In this document: positions 47,691 through 59,313 of the stretch, one piece after another | How the letters are laid out: each line of letters starts with the position of its first letter | Position numbering within the stretch: position 1 is the stretch's first letter | Origin: Heterohyrax brucei | Taxonomy: Eukaryota > Chordata > Mammalia > Hyracoidea > Procaviidae | NCBI GenBank assembly: GCA_028571685.1 | Contig: CM053141.1 | Span: forward strand, 55,240,333-55,304,332 | DNA: 64,000 nt | Direction: 5' to 3' | Position numbers and translations under genes: made by a program | The notes under the pieces: generated by a model | The model's input: the letters and a program-made list of their open reading frames with translations, nothing else | Database searches by the model: none | Told to the model about the DNA's origin: nothing

Positions 47691-48221
47691 CTGTCTTGCA
47701 CTAACTATTTTACCAAGCATAAAGTCTTTCTCCATGGATTGACACCCCATGATAACAAGTCCAAAGTATGTGACAGCATAGTCTCACCATTTTTGCTTCC
47801 ATTGAGCATCCTGGTTATATTTCCTTCAAGACAGGTTTGTTTGCACTTTTCACAGTTCATGGCATATTTAATATTCTTTGGCAAAATCACAATTCAAAGA
47901 TATCAGTACTTCTTTTGTCTCCCTTATTCATTATCCAGCTTTCACATGCATACAAAGAAACTAAAAATACCATAGCTTGGGCCAGGGAAATCATAGTCCT
48001 CAAAGTGCTATTTTTGCTTTTTAACACTATAGGTATTTTACAGCAGATTTGCACAATTCAATGCATCATTTGGTTTCTTGATTGCTGCCTCCATGAGTGT
48101 TGACTGTAGATTCAATTAAAATGAAATCCTTCACAACTTCAGTATTTTCTCTGTTGATCATGATGTTGCTTATCAGTTCAGTTGTGAGGATCTTTGTTTT
48201 CTTTTTATGTTTCAACTACTC

Positions 48222-48387
48222 CACCCTGGCAGTGTAGTGGTTAAATGCTGCAGCTGCTAACCAAAAAGTCGGCAGTTCAAATTCATCAGGCACTCCCTGG
48301 AAACCCTGTGGAGCTGTTCTACTCTGTTCTATAAGGTCACTGTGAGTGAGAATCAACTTGACAGCAATGGGCTTGGTTTTGGTTTTT
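48222..48387 (+). mobile_element. AfroSINE in RTE
   Basis: 'caccctggcagtgtagtggt', box B 'gttcaaattc', and the 3' end 'gggcttggttttggtttttc' are clear. RTE sequence flanks both sides. Confidence 0.92.
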
Positions 48388-49899
48388 CACTTTCAGCAAT
48401 AAAGGTTGTGACATCTACGTTATCACAGGCTGTTAATGAATCTTTCTCCAGTCCTGACACCCTGCTCCTCTTCATGTAGTCCAGCTTCTCAAATTATTTG
48501 CTCAGCATGTAAATTGAATAAGTGTGGTGAAAGTATATGACCCTGATGCACACCATTTTTAACTTCAAGCCATTCAGTATACCCTTGTTCTGTTTATACG
48601 ACTGCCTCTCGGTCTATTTACATGCTCTCCATGAGTACAGTTAAGTGTTTTATAATTCCTATTCTTTGCAATGTTATCTGTAATTTGTTATGAACTACAC
48701 TGTTGAATGACTTTTTGTAGTCTATAAAACACAGGTAAACATCTTTCTGGTGTTCTCCGATTTTAGCCAAAATCCATGAATCTGACATTAGCAATGATAT
48801 CCCTTGTTCCACATTATCTTCTGAATGTGGCTTGAATTTCTGACAGTTCTTTGTCAATGTACTGCTGCATCTACAGTGATCTTTAGTAATATTTGGAATG
48901 ATCTCCAGTAAAATTTTACTTGCATGTGATATTAATGACGTTATTCATAATTTCTGCATTCTGTTGGATAACTTTTTTTGGAATGGGTACAAATATGAAT
49001 CTCTTCCAGTCAGTTGGCCAAGTAGCTGTCTTCAAAATTTTTTGGCATAGATGAGTAAGTGCTTCCAATGCTGCATCTGTTTGAAACATCTCATCTGGCA
49101 TTTCATCAATTTCTGGAGGCTTGTTTTTCACCCATGCCTCCAGTGTTGCTTGGATCTCTTCAGTACCATCAATTCTTGGTCATATGCTACCTCCTGAAAT
49201 AATTAAAAATCAGCTAGTTCTTTTTGGTATAGTGACTCTGCATTCCTTCCATCTTCTTTTAATGCTTCCTGAATCATTTAATATTTTCCTTCAATATTGC
49301 AACTCAAGGTTTGAATTTTTTCTTTAGTTCTCTTAGCTTCAGAAATGCTGAGCATGTTCTTCACATTTCATTTTGTATCTCCAGGTCTTTGCACATTTCA
49401 TTATAATGCTTTGTCTAATCAAATCATCCTTTGACATCTTCTGTTCAGCTCTTTTACTTCACCATTTATTCCTTTTACTTTAGTTGATGTCTGTTAAAGA
49501 GCAACTCTCAGCATCTCTTCTGACATCGATTTTGATATTTTCTTTCTTTCCTATGTTTTTAATGACTTCTTGTTCTTTAAGTATGATGTCCTTGATGTCA
49601 TCCCATTGTTCATCTGGTCTTCATTCATTAGTGTGTTCAATGAGCCAAGTCTATTCTTGAGATGGTCTCTAAATTCTGGTAGTATATAATCAAGGTCCTA
49701 CTTCGGCTCTTATGTACTTATTTTAATTTTCTTCAACTTCAAATTGAACTTGCAAATGAGTAGTTGATGGCCATTTCCACAGCCAGCCCCTAGTCTTGTT
49801 TTAACTGATTATATTAAACTTTTCCATTGTATCTCTCCACAGATGTAGTCAGTTTGATTCCTGTGTGTTCCATCTAGCACAGTCCACATGCACAGCTGA

Positions 49900-50105
49900 T
49901 GTTTACCACCGCACACCTGTCAGTTGTCATACTGTGATGGCTTGGGTGTTTCTGTGATACTGAAAGCTTTGCCATCAGTATTTCAAATATCAGCAGGTTC
50001 ACCCTTAGTGAATAATTACAGATAATCCTCCAGACTAAGACAGTCTTGGAAGAAGGACCTAACAGTTTACACCTGAAAAAACTGGCCAGCAAAAACCTTA
50101 AGACA
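49900..50105 (+). mobile_element. RTE 5' region, inverted
   Basis: 'gtcagttgtcatactgtgat', 'tgatactgaaagctttgcca' and 'ccagactaagacagtcttgg' match the 5' region of RTE in sense orientation. It abuts the minus-strand RTE that lacks this part. Confidence 0.65.
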
Positions 50106-50524
50106 AGTCATTCTTGTTCTTTAATATTATGTGAAACTGTCCTCACTTTGAAACAATGGAACGAACCCATGCTTGCAACAAGTTCATTAGAAATCACCTT
50201 TACGTGCTGCACCTTCATTTTTTAAGCTATTAAAAAAGTTCAGAGTCTTTTTTTGCACTAAATAAGGCTAAATAAGAACCATATACACATGTCCTGACTT
50301 ACCTACAAACTGAGGACTTCAAGACTCAGGAACTGATCTTATTCATAACCTGGAAACTACTTACAGCACTGCAGTTTACATTTAGTAATTTTTCAAGGAG
50401 TTGGACATTTACCAGTACCTTAGCAGACCTCAGTGCATAGCAGACTTCACCACTTCCTTAGAGAGTGAAGAGATAATAGTTATCTAAGCTATAGTAGTAC
50501 AAGTATCATCTTAATTGTTTAAAT
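50106..50524. other. Unrecognised sequence
   Basis: No supportable gene or repeat. Confidence 0.45.
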
Positions 50525-50690
50525 CATAATAAGGACAGCTTTTGTTTATTAAGTCCTTACCAAGTACCAAGCACTGTGAGAGGCACTTTAAAGGCATTGC
50601 CTAGTTTGTGCCTCAAACAATCTTATGGAGGAGATTAATATCTATATTAATATCTGAATTTCACAAATGAGAAAAGAGTTTATAAACAGG
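50525..50690 (-). mobile_element. MIR fragment
   Basis: 'gtccttaccaagtaccaagc', 'ctgtgagaggcactttaaag' and 'tgaatttcacaaatgagaaa' follow antisense MIR. Confidence 0.65.
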
Positions 50691-50958
50691 GGTACCAGCT
50701 CACAAAGAAAACTCTCTAACTCCAGTGAACAAGCTGTAAATCACATGCAAAATTTTCAAGAAGGTTAGGGACATGGTATTTGATCTCTTAGGGACAGTTA
50801 CAAGGAGAACTGGATTTCTGGACTTGTATGTTTTAAAATAGGGTAATTTATATTTGAGCATAAGATGTACTCCATCTGAAGAGCCATGAGTAGCAGGACA
50901 GTTGGATGGAGCTCCATGGCTCCAAGACAGAACTCAGAGGTAACTATCAGTGATCATG

Positions 50959-50974
50959 CCATAAGGCCACTAAA
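50959..50974. repeat. Serial SINE target site, copy 1
   Basis: ccataaggccactaaa recurs as ccataaaaccactaaa (51166-51181), ccatgaggccactaaa (51348-51363) and ccataaggtccctac (51534-51548). These separate three SINEs. Confidence 0.85.
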
Positions 50975-51165
50975 CCAGTTGTCATTGCGTCAATTATAAT
51001 ACACGGCAGCCCTGTGTAGAACTGTGCTCCATAGAGGTTTCAGTGGCTGGTTTGGGGGGAAATAAATTGTCAGGCCTTTCTTCTGAGGCATCTCTGGGTG
51101 GACTTGAGTCTCCAGTTGCTTGGTTAACAGCCAAGCATGTTAACCGTTTGCACCACCCAGGAACT
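50973..51165 (-). mobile_element. AfroSINE (long-body variant), first of three
   Basis: Antisense tail 'tcattgcgtcaattataata', body 'tgtcaggcctttcttctgag', head 'accgtttgcaccacccagga'. Confidence 0.9.
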
Positions 51166-51190
51166 CCATAAAACCACTAAAAAATAAATA

Positions 51191-51347
51191 AACCAAACTC
51201 ATTGCTGATTGACTATATTTCAACTTAAAGCAACCTTGTAGGATAGAACAGAACTGCCCTATACGGATTCCAAGAAGCAGTTGGTAGATTCAAATTGCTG
51301 ACCTTTTGGTTAACAGTAAAATGTTTAACCATTATCCCATCAGGGCC
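51191..51347 (-). mobile_element. AfroSINE (short form), second of three
   Basis: 'aaccaaactcattgctgatt' to 'attatcccatcagggcc'. Same orientation as its neighbours. Confidence 0.9.
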
Positions 51348-51363
51348 CCATGAGGCCACTAAA

Positions 51364-51533
51364 AATAAAAACCAAACTGAATCCACTGCCATCGAGCCCA
51401 TTCCAACTCATAGCAACCATATAGGACAGAGTAGGATTAACTACTGCATAGTTTTTGAGAAACAACTGGCAGATTTAAATTGCTGATCTTTGGTTAGCAG
51501 CCATCACACTTAACTACTAGGCCACCAAGGTTT
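51364..51533 (-). mobile_element. AfroSINE (short form), third of three
   Basis: 'aaccaaactgaatccactgc' to 'gccaccaaggttt'. Flanked by copies 3 and 4 of the target site. Confidence 0.92.
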
Positions 51534-51548
51534 CCATAAGGTCCCTAC

Positions 51549-52609
51549 TGCCCTATAAATAATACCTAAATAAGCCCACCAGCTGCACACGTCCCAGAAC
51601 TATACTAAATACAATCTTATTTGTTTGCACACCGCAGTAAAATATAACAAACCAAAGCATACACACTGAAACTTAGAGTCACCAAATTAAATCACTTTCT
51701 TCAAAGTTTTTGAGTTTGTAGATTTAGCTGCAGATAGTTTATAAATAACCTCTGAATTTAAGTCACTTAGTAGAGGAAAAAGCAAGCATAAAAATGACAA
51801 CCTAAAAAGTCAAATTTAGGTTAGAATTGTGCACCATGTATGAGAAGATGCGTGTGAAGCCATCTATTCTTGTGTTTGAACATCCACGGGCCAGATTTAG
51901 TAATTACAATACCCATGACCATGTTTCCCAAGATCTAAGATTAAGAAAAGCAACCAGTCAACTGACAACCAAATCTGCAGCACAGATGTGATGGAAAACA
52001 AATAATAATAACAGAGTTCATTCGATTGTCTTCTTCACATGCAAGATGGTTCTGCTTATGCAAAAACAAAAAGTCTGAATCCTAGTTCATAACTTTTGGT
52101 AAGGTTCTGTCAGTGTATATGGCTTCCAAACTAAAACATACAAAATTTTGAATAGTCTCATTGATTTCTAACAAATGCTTTCCCAGGTGTCCACTGGTAG
52201 CATGCAAAGAACAATGCTTTCTGTTTCCTTACTCTTTTTCAAATTGGTTTACACACCTAGGTTCTATTGTGTTGCCTCTATGAGGTTAACTCTGGGAAGT
52301 TTCTGGTGGATATTTTGACAGCTCATAAGACAAATAAATTGTTCTGGGGACTGCATTGACAGTCAGTAGGCTACTGTTCCTTCCTAAGAATAAATTTCAA
52401 CACATTTAGATTGGAAAAACTATTGATCTCCAGGGCTCTAACAAAGAATTCTACTTGAACTTCAGGCAAAGAAAAAGAGAGAGCATATACTTTTCTGCCC
52501 TAATTTCTTGACCCTGCTGGCTCCAGTCCCAACATGTTTATAGGAATAGGTCTGAGTTCTCAAAGTATCAACAATACTGTAATATGAATGCTTTGTACAT
52601 TCTCTTTTT
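51549..52609. other. Unrecognised sequence
   Basis: No gene or recognisable repeat. Confidence 0.5.
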
Positions 52610-52880
52610 TTTCTTTTTCTGGAAATCTTTTTATTTATGCATTTATTGTGATTGAGTGAAAGTGTACAATCCAGTGTAAATGTGCGTGCCCACCTGTGTG
52701 CAGCTTCTAAAGCGACACAGAGTGACCATTATCGTGTGTATACTTTATGGTTCTACGCATCTATAGGATGTTGTCCTACTGGCCTCTTAATAGGGGGGAG
52801 TGGAGAGGGTGGAGAAGAGGAGACAGGAGATTGTGAAGAGGATATGACATGTATAAAACAGAAGGGAGGAGTATGATTTG
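52610..52880 (-). mobile_element. L1 3' end with inverted 5' segment (twin priming)
   Basis: 52625-52715 is the antisense L1 terminus ('gattgagtgaaagtgtacaa', 'cacctgtgtgcagctt') preceded by a T-rich tract. 52725-52880 is the adjacent upstream part of the same 3'UTR but in sense orientation ('tactttatggttctacgcat', 'gagagggtggagaagaggag'). The two parts meet without overlap of content. Confidence 0.8.
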
Positions 52881-53423
52881 TACATTTTTATGGCACTGCT
52901 TTATATCACCCATTAAAAAATTCATCTTCTTCAAGCACAAGAATTCATCTACTTCAAACAAACACAAGAATTCATCTACTCCAAATACTTCAAATCTTCC
53001 ACCAAGTTCTTCCTGAGTGTTTCATATACATTTTTAATAGCAGAAATCCTCAAAAAGCAGTTAATGATTTCTCCAAGTGTTTTAATGACATTGAAAGATT
53101 TGCCCAGATCACAGGTTTATTTCACCAGACTCCTTGCAGCAACATTCATATTGATTTCATGATATTATCTATAAGCACTATGAAATTGTACATGATACAA
53201 ATTATATTTTGCTAAAATCAAAACTATTTGAACAAGATTGGCCATCTTGTTCAACATGTTATTCGTTGTCAGAATTCAGGCGGTAACACCCAAGTAATCA
53301 CCTAGTAATTAATTATTTAAAAGTATGTTAAACTAATGTTTCTTAGAAATGACTGTGCTACTTTCTGAAAATATAAAAAATAATAATACATTTTTCTCTT
53401 CTAGAAACGTATATAATTTTTTT
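52881..53423. other. Unrecognised sequence with a short tandem
   Basis: About 27 bp around 52940 are imperfectly repeated ('aagaattcatctact' twice, 'ttcatcttcttcaagcac' once). Nothing else is recognised. Confidence 0.5.
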
Positions 53424-53582
53424 AAAAAACCCTTTGTCATTGTGTCAATTCCTACCTACAGTGACCCTATGGGACAGAGCAGAACTGTCTCATTGAGTTT
53501 CCAAGGAGCACCAGGTGGATGTGAACGGCCAACTCTTTGATTAGTGGCTGTTGCCCTTAACCACTATGCCACCAGTGCTTTC
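53424..53582 (-). mobile_element. AfroSINE (short form)
   Basis: 'gtgtcaattcctacctacag' tail to 'ttaaccactatgccaccagt' head, antisense. Confidence 0.9.
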
Positions 53583-53596
53583 CAGTAGTGTTCTGT

Positions 53597-53760
53597 AAAA
53601 AACCAAACTCACTGCCATAGCATTAATTCTGACTCACAGCAACCCTACTGAAGAGACCAGAACTATCCCATAGAGTTTCTGAGGAGCACCTGGTGGATTT
53701 GAACTGCTAAATTTTTGGTTAGCAGCCATAACACTTAACTGCTGTACCACCAGGGTTTTC
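53597..53760 (-). mobile_element. AfroSINE (short form)
   Basis: 'aaccaaactcactgccatag' to 'taccaccagggttttc'. It lies 14 bp from the previous SINE and in the same orientation. Confidence 0.92.
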
Positions 53761-53891
53761 AATAACTAAATAGTGATACAGTTAAACAGTGATGTATAAA
53801 CAAACAAATGCGGTGAAGTGTTATGATTGTTCTGCAGCATACAGTGGGGTCCTAAAAGGAAGAATAATTAATTCCATCTTTAAGGTATGAG

Positions 53892-54166
53892 GCATTGGTG
53901 ATTTAATGATAGAGTTCTTTCTTTCTATGCAAGAGACTAGGGTTCAATTCCTAGTCAGTGCACGTCATGCATTGCCACCAGCCACCTGGCAATGGAGGAT
54001 TTTGTGTTGCTATGATGCTGAACAAATTTTAGCAAAACTCCCAGACTAAGAAGGATTAGGAAGCAAGGCCTGGAAATCTTCTTTGCCCGAAACAAAATCA
54101 GCCAGTGCAAACTCAGTGGCTGACTATGATCTGATGTGTGCTCCATGGCTGCTAACAGTTTTAAAG
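53892..54166 (+). mobile_element. tRNA-Gly-headed SINE with RTE-like body
   Basis: The first 71 bp (53892-53962) align without gaps to tRNA-Gly(GCC) from gcattggtg to the closing acceptor stem 'cagtgca', about 70% identical with mostly transition differences; box B is 'ggttcaattcc'. The body 'gttgctatgatgctgaacaa' and 'cccagactaagaaggattag' resembles the RTE 5' region, and the end 'ccatggctgctaacagtttt' the RTE tail. It is a SINE, not a tRNA gene, because the anticodon arm is degraded. Confidence 0.8.
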
Positions 54167-54694
54167 AGGAAGAAAGATATTATACAGGAGTGACTGAAAG
54201 AAAATACAACAGACATATCTCCTTTGGTTAGGAGAAGAACAAGAACTTGATGTGGTCCAGTATATGAAAAAGTGTTATTTTTAAAGCTTTTTGCTGATTT
54301 TTCCTGTAAGCAAGACAGTCAAAAGATGGTATATTTTTATCTACTCAGGTTATGAATCCAGTTTATTGTGCACAGGTAAGACACAGTATGGAATCCAGAA
54401 CATCATAAAGGGTAATTGAATGTGTTCTGAGTGTTACATAAAGTACTACAGACAAACTATAGTGCCTTCAGTACCATATTTCTCTCCTTTAATAGGAAAT
54501 TATCATGAGCTGTCTCTAAGAATTATGGTTTGCTCAAGGAAATCTGCTTGTGTGTACTTGTTCTATTCAAAGGATACAAGAAACTAGAAAGATTCAAGAA
54601 GAATATAAGAAGGGGACATGTTTTATCACACTTTAGCAGACAGACCTGAGGTATACCTGAAATGAGACATGGGGCTACCATGCATGATGATCAC
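54167..54694. other. Unrecognised sequence
   Basis: No supportable gene or repeat. Confidence 0.45.
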
Positions 54695-55180
54695 TGTGGA
54701 TTGAATTATGCCTCCCACAGAATGTATTGTAAATCCTAACCTCTATGCTTGTGGTTATAATTTCATTTGAGAGTAGGTTGTCTTTGTTATGTCAGCAAGG
54801 CAGAATTAGTGTACTGCCCCTTAGAAATGCTGTAGGGTGGTTCCAATCTGTCCCATTAGGTTGCTGTGAGTCAGAATCAACCACAATGAGTTTTTCTTTC
54901 AGTTTGTTACCTCGAGTCTATCTCTTTTGAGATACGAAGGAGACTAAACAAGCAAGTGGAGATGGGGGAAGAGAAGTGCCAAGCCACATGAAAATTCTCC
55001 AGAGGCTGAAGTTCAAAGGGACAAGACCTTCCTCCAGAGGCAGTAGAGAAAGCCTTCTCGTGGAGCTGACACTCTGAATTCAGACTTCTAGCCTAGTAGG
55101 CTGCGAGAAAATAATTCCCTGCTTGTTAAAGTCACCCATGTCTAGTATTTCAGTTACAGAAGTACTAGATATCTAAAACA
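54695..55180 (+). mobile_element. MaLR-type LTR with a SINE fragment inside
   Basis: 'tgtggattgaattatgcctc' to 'tactagatatctaaaaca'. Same family as 20432 and 35689 ('gtaaatcctaacctctatgc', 'cttctcgtggagctgacact'). Termini TG..CA are kept, but no perfect 5-bp duplication is seen (ATCAC/ATGAT). Confidence 0.82.
54816..54905 (+). mobile_element. AfroSINE 3' half in LTR
   Basis: 'gctgtagggtggttccaatc' and 'gttgctgtgagtcagaatca' form the body and tail. The head is missing. Confidence 0.75.
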
Positions 55181-55189
55181 ATGATGCAG

Positions 55190-55755
55190 ACTGAGTACCA
55201 CAAAATTCCGGGAGTGCTTTTTATGATACGACATCTTCAAAATGGTGAAAGAAAACAACTGTCAATCTAGAATTCTACATCCATTTAAAAAATGAGAGCA
55301 AAATAAAGATTTGGGGAACATACAAAAGCTCAGAGAATTCATCCCCAGTAGAGAAACACTTCAATAAATATTAAGTTCTTCCAGAAGAAGGTAAATGATA
55401 CCAGATGGAAATTTGGATTTGCACAAAGGAATGAAAACACTGGGAATAGCAAATGTAGGTGAATATAAAGGATATTTTTGGATATCTTTAACTGATAAAC
55501 AATTGTTTAAATAGGTTATATCTATTTCACTAAAAATAAATAAATAATAACACTATTTGCGGGTTTATATTTAAAAACTGAAAAATTGTATAACGTTCTT
55601 GAGCTAAACCCTAACAGATATGTTATCTGAAAGTGAACTGTGGTAGGCTGAAGATGTACACTGCATAACCCACTACAACCACCAACATATGAAAGAAAGC
55701 AGCATAACTAATAACCAATAGAGAAGAAGAAATGGAATTCCAAAAAAAACGCTTA
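55190..55755 (+). mobile_element. Ancient L1M segment, left part
   Basis: 'aacaactgtcaatctagaat', 'gataccagatggaaatttgg', 'gtttaaataggttatatcta' and 'gttcttgagctaaaccctaa' follow an old L1M element in sense. Its last 200 bp are repeated on the other side of the RTE. Confidence 0.6.
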
Positions 55756-55759
55756 GTGA

Positions 55760-58700
55760 TTGCTGTCACTGTTGTCAGGTGCCACTGGAGTCAAGTCCTA
55801 CTCATAATGGCCCCGTGCACAACAGAATGAAACACTACTTTGTCCTGTGTCATCCTCACAATCACTACTCTGTTTGAGCCATTGTTTCAGCCACTGTGTC
55901 AATCTATCTTGTTGAGGATCTTTCTCTTTTTTCTTGACCCTCGACTTTTCCGAGTGTGATGTCCTTCTCCAGGAACTTGTGCCTCCTGACAACATGTCCG
56001 AAGTACGTAAAGTGAAGTCTCCTCATCCCTGATTCTAAGGAGATTCCAGCTGTAGCTCTTCCAAGGCAGCTATCTTTCTTCTTCTGGAAGTCTGTAGTAT
56101 ATTCAATATTCTTCAACAACACCACAATACAAAGGTGTCAGTTCTTGTTCATTCTTCATTATTCAGCTTCCCCATAAATATGAAGCAACTGAAAATACTA
56201 CCGTGTGGCTCAATTCCACCTTGATCCTCTAAATACCATCTTCGCTTTTTGACACTTTAAAGCGGTCTTTTGTAGCAGATTTGCCCAATGCACTAAGTTG
56301 TTTGATTTCTAGAGTGCTTCTTCCATGGATATTGATTATGGACCCAATTAAAATGACATCCTTGATAACTTCAATTTTTTCTTCATTTGTCACGTAGTTA
56401 ATCATTGGTCCAGTTGTGAGAATTTTTGTTTTCCTTATGTTGAGGTGTAATCCGTACTAAAAGCTGTGGTCTTTATCTTCATCAATGTTTCAAGCCTTCT
56501 TCACTTTCAGCAAGCTAGGCTGTATCGTGTGCATATCACAGTTCATTAATGAATCTTCCTTCAGTCCTGAAGCCCCATTCTTCTTTTATATAGTACTGTT
56601 TCTCTGCTCAGCACACAGATTGAATAATTGGCTTAAGGATATGACCTTGACACACATTTTTCTTAAATTAAACTACACAGTATCCCTTTGTTCTTTTCAA
56701 ATAACTTCTTCTTTGTCTATGGACAGGTTTTTCATGAGCACAATTTTAAGTGTCTTGTAATTCTTACTCTTGTGATGTTATTCATAATTTATTATGATAT
56801 ACACAGTCAAATATCTTTGCATAGCCAGTATAACACAGGTAAACATTTTCCTTCTTTTCTATACTTTAAGCCAAGATCTGTCTAACATCAGCAATGACAT
56901 CCCTCATTTCATGTTTTCTTCTGAATCCAGCTTGAACTTCTGGCCATTTCCTGTTGATACACTGCTGCAATTGCTTTTAAATGATCTACAGCAAAATTTT
57001 ACCTGTGTGTGACACGATACTGTTCAGTAATTTCTACATTCTGTTGCATCATCTTTCTTTGGAATGGGCACAAAAAGACAAATCTCTTCCAGTCAGTTGT
57101 CCAAATTTCTTGACATAGACAAGTGAGCACCTCCAGATTTTGTGCCCATTTGTGGAAACATCTCAATTGGTAGTCCATCAATCCCTGGAGGCTTGTTTTT
57201 CAACATTCCCTTCAGCACAGCTTAAACTTCTTTCTTCAGTACCATTGGTTCTTGGTCATATGCTACCTCCTTGAAAGTTCAGTGCTGACCTGTTCTTTTT
57301 GGTACAATGACTCCGTATATTCTTCCCATCTTCTTTTGGTGCTTTCAGAGTCATTCAATATTTTGCCCAGAGAATCTTTCGATATTGCAGCTTGAGTCTT
57401 AAATTTCTCCTTCAGGTCTCTCATCTTGAGAAATACCAAGAATGTTCTCTTTTGGTTTTCTACCACCAGGTGTTGGCTCATTTCACTATAACACTTTACT
57501 TTGTCTTCTTGAGCTGCCTTTTGAAATCTTCAGTTCATTTATTTCATCATTTCTTGCATCACTTTAGCTACTTTGAGTTCAAGTTTTAGTCTTTTATGAA
57601 ATTCATTTTGATCTTTTCTTTCTTTTCTATCTTTTCCTTTGCTTGCTTCATGTATGATGTTATCCTACAACTCAACTGGTCTTCCATTGTTAGTCTTCAA
57701 TACATCAAATTTATTCCTGAGATGGAATTTATTCAATGTTTTTTCTGGTTCTTATTGATTTGTTCTAATTTTCTTTAACTTCAGCTTACGTATGAGCTAA
57801 AAATGATGGTCTGTTCCACTGTCTGCCCTGGACCCACTCTGTCTGGTTTTATTGAGACTTTGCACTTTGTCTTTCGAGATACATAGTCCTTTTGATTCCT
57901 GTCTTTTCTAGCTATTGAAGTCCACTTGTATAGCTGCTGCTTATGTTGTTCAAAAAAGGTATTTGCCATGAAGAAGTCATTGGTCTTGCACAATTATACC
58001 ATGCTATCTCTACTATATTTTCTATTGCCAACACCTGTTTTCTAATGACTGATACTTGTTCTTTTTTCTAACTTTCAAATTCCAATTACAAGTAATTATC
58101 AGTGCAACTTGACAGCTTGTCTGATCAATTTCAAACTGATGAGCTTGGTAAAATCTATAACTTCTTCATCTTTGGCATTACTGGTTGGTGGATAAAGTTA
58201 AATAATAGTCATATTAACTCATCTTCCTCAAAGGCATAAGGATATTATAATAACACTGACAGCATTCTACTTCAAGAGAGATCTTGAAACACTCCTTTTG
58301 ACAATCATTTTAACCCTATTCCTCTTCAGTTTGCCATTCTCTGAAAAGTAGATCATATGACTGTCCCATTCAAAGTGGCCTATAGGAGTCCATTTAAGTT
58401 CACTAATGCCTAGGATTTTGATGTTTATGTGATCCCTTTCATTTTTGATGACTTCCAAGTAGCCAAGATTAATGCTTTATACATATCATATTCCATTTAT
58501 TTAAGGATGTCTAAAGCTGTTTCTTCTCTTTTTGAATCATCCCAGCTCAACAGATGAAGGTACCTCCATCCATGTCATTAGATCTATTGTGCTTTGAGAG
58601 GCAACTCTTGCCCAGTTGTAGTTTAGATGCCTTCCAACCTGAGGAGCTCGTCATTAGGCACTATAGCAATGTCCCATATTTGTTCATAAGGTTTTCACTA

Positions 58701-58915
58701 GTCTTTTGTTTTGTTTTGTTTTTCATAAGTAGAACATCAAATCTTTCTTCCTGGTCTATCTCACACTGGAGTTCTTACTGAAACTTGTCCTCCATGGGTA
58801 ATCTTGCTAGTGTTTGAAATACTAGTGGCATAGCTTCCAGTGTCACAGCAACACACAAGCCTCCACAGTACAACAATCTTACAGACATAAAGAGCTATGT
58901 GGACACAAGTGGACT
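55760..58915 (-). mobile_element. RTE LINE, nearly full length (3.15 kb)
   Basis: It reads antisense from the tail ('tgttgtcaggtgccactgga' at about 55773) through the ORF end, RT and endonuclease to the 5' end near 58915 ('cacagcaacacacaagcctc'). The EN part still reads GISELKW near 58385-58410. The RT part is found in broken pieces at 56999-57181 and 57263-57481. Many stops and shifts preclude activity. Confidence 0.88.
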
Positions 58916-58924
58916 ACATATGGT

Positions 58925-59313
58925 TTCATCAAAATTTAAAACTTAAATAATAACAGAGATGAGTTTGGAGGCAGATAATGTATTTAAGATACAACAAAAG
59001 ATGAGAGATAGAAATGAGCACATTTTGTTGTAATGTTCTTGAACTAAACATTGAAGTGGTATGACATTATTTGAAGGTGAATTGTGGTAGGTTAAAGATG
59101 TATACTGTAAATCCTACTGCAACCACCAACAATACAAGTGAAAGAAATATTGTCAATAAATCAATACTGGAGAGGAAATGGAATCATAAAAAATACTCAG
59201 TTAATCAAAAAGAATTCAAGAAAAGACGAAATTAGGAGCAAACATTGTGTGGAACAAATAGAAGACATATTGAAAAGATGGTAAATTTGAATCCAGACAT
59301 AACAGTAATCATT
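58925..59313 (+). mobile_element. Ancient L1M segment, middle part
   Basis: 'aaataataacagagatgagt', 'gttcttgaactaaacattga', 'actgcaaccaccaacaatac' and 'aaaatactcagttaatcaaa'. The first 250 bp repeat the end of the left part; the rest continues the L1M. Confidence 0.6.

Larger units (their letters stand above)
47042..49895 (-). mobile_element. RTE LINE, minus strand, hosting an LTR and a SINE
   Basis: The 3' tail is antisense at 47042-47110. The ORF end continues after the LTR insertion ('cagttcatggcatatttaat' at about 47858) and on through the RT region. The AfroSINE at 48222-48387 splits it again. The coding frame survives only in short pieces such as 48916-49131 and 48618-48857 (FIDYKKSFNSV, an altered RT motif). 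It ends at about 49895 short of the RTE 5' end. Confidence 0.85.

Noticed and set aside
53892-53962. Functional tRNA-Gly gene
   Set aside because: The anticodon arm and several stem positions are degraded and the sequence continues into a SINE body.
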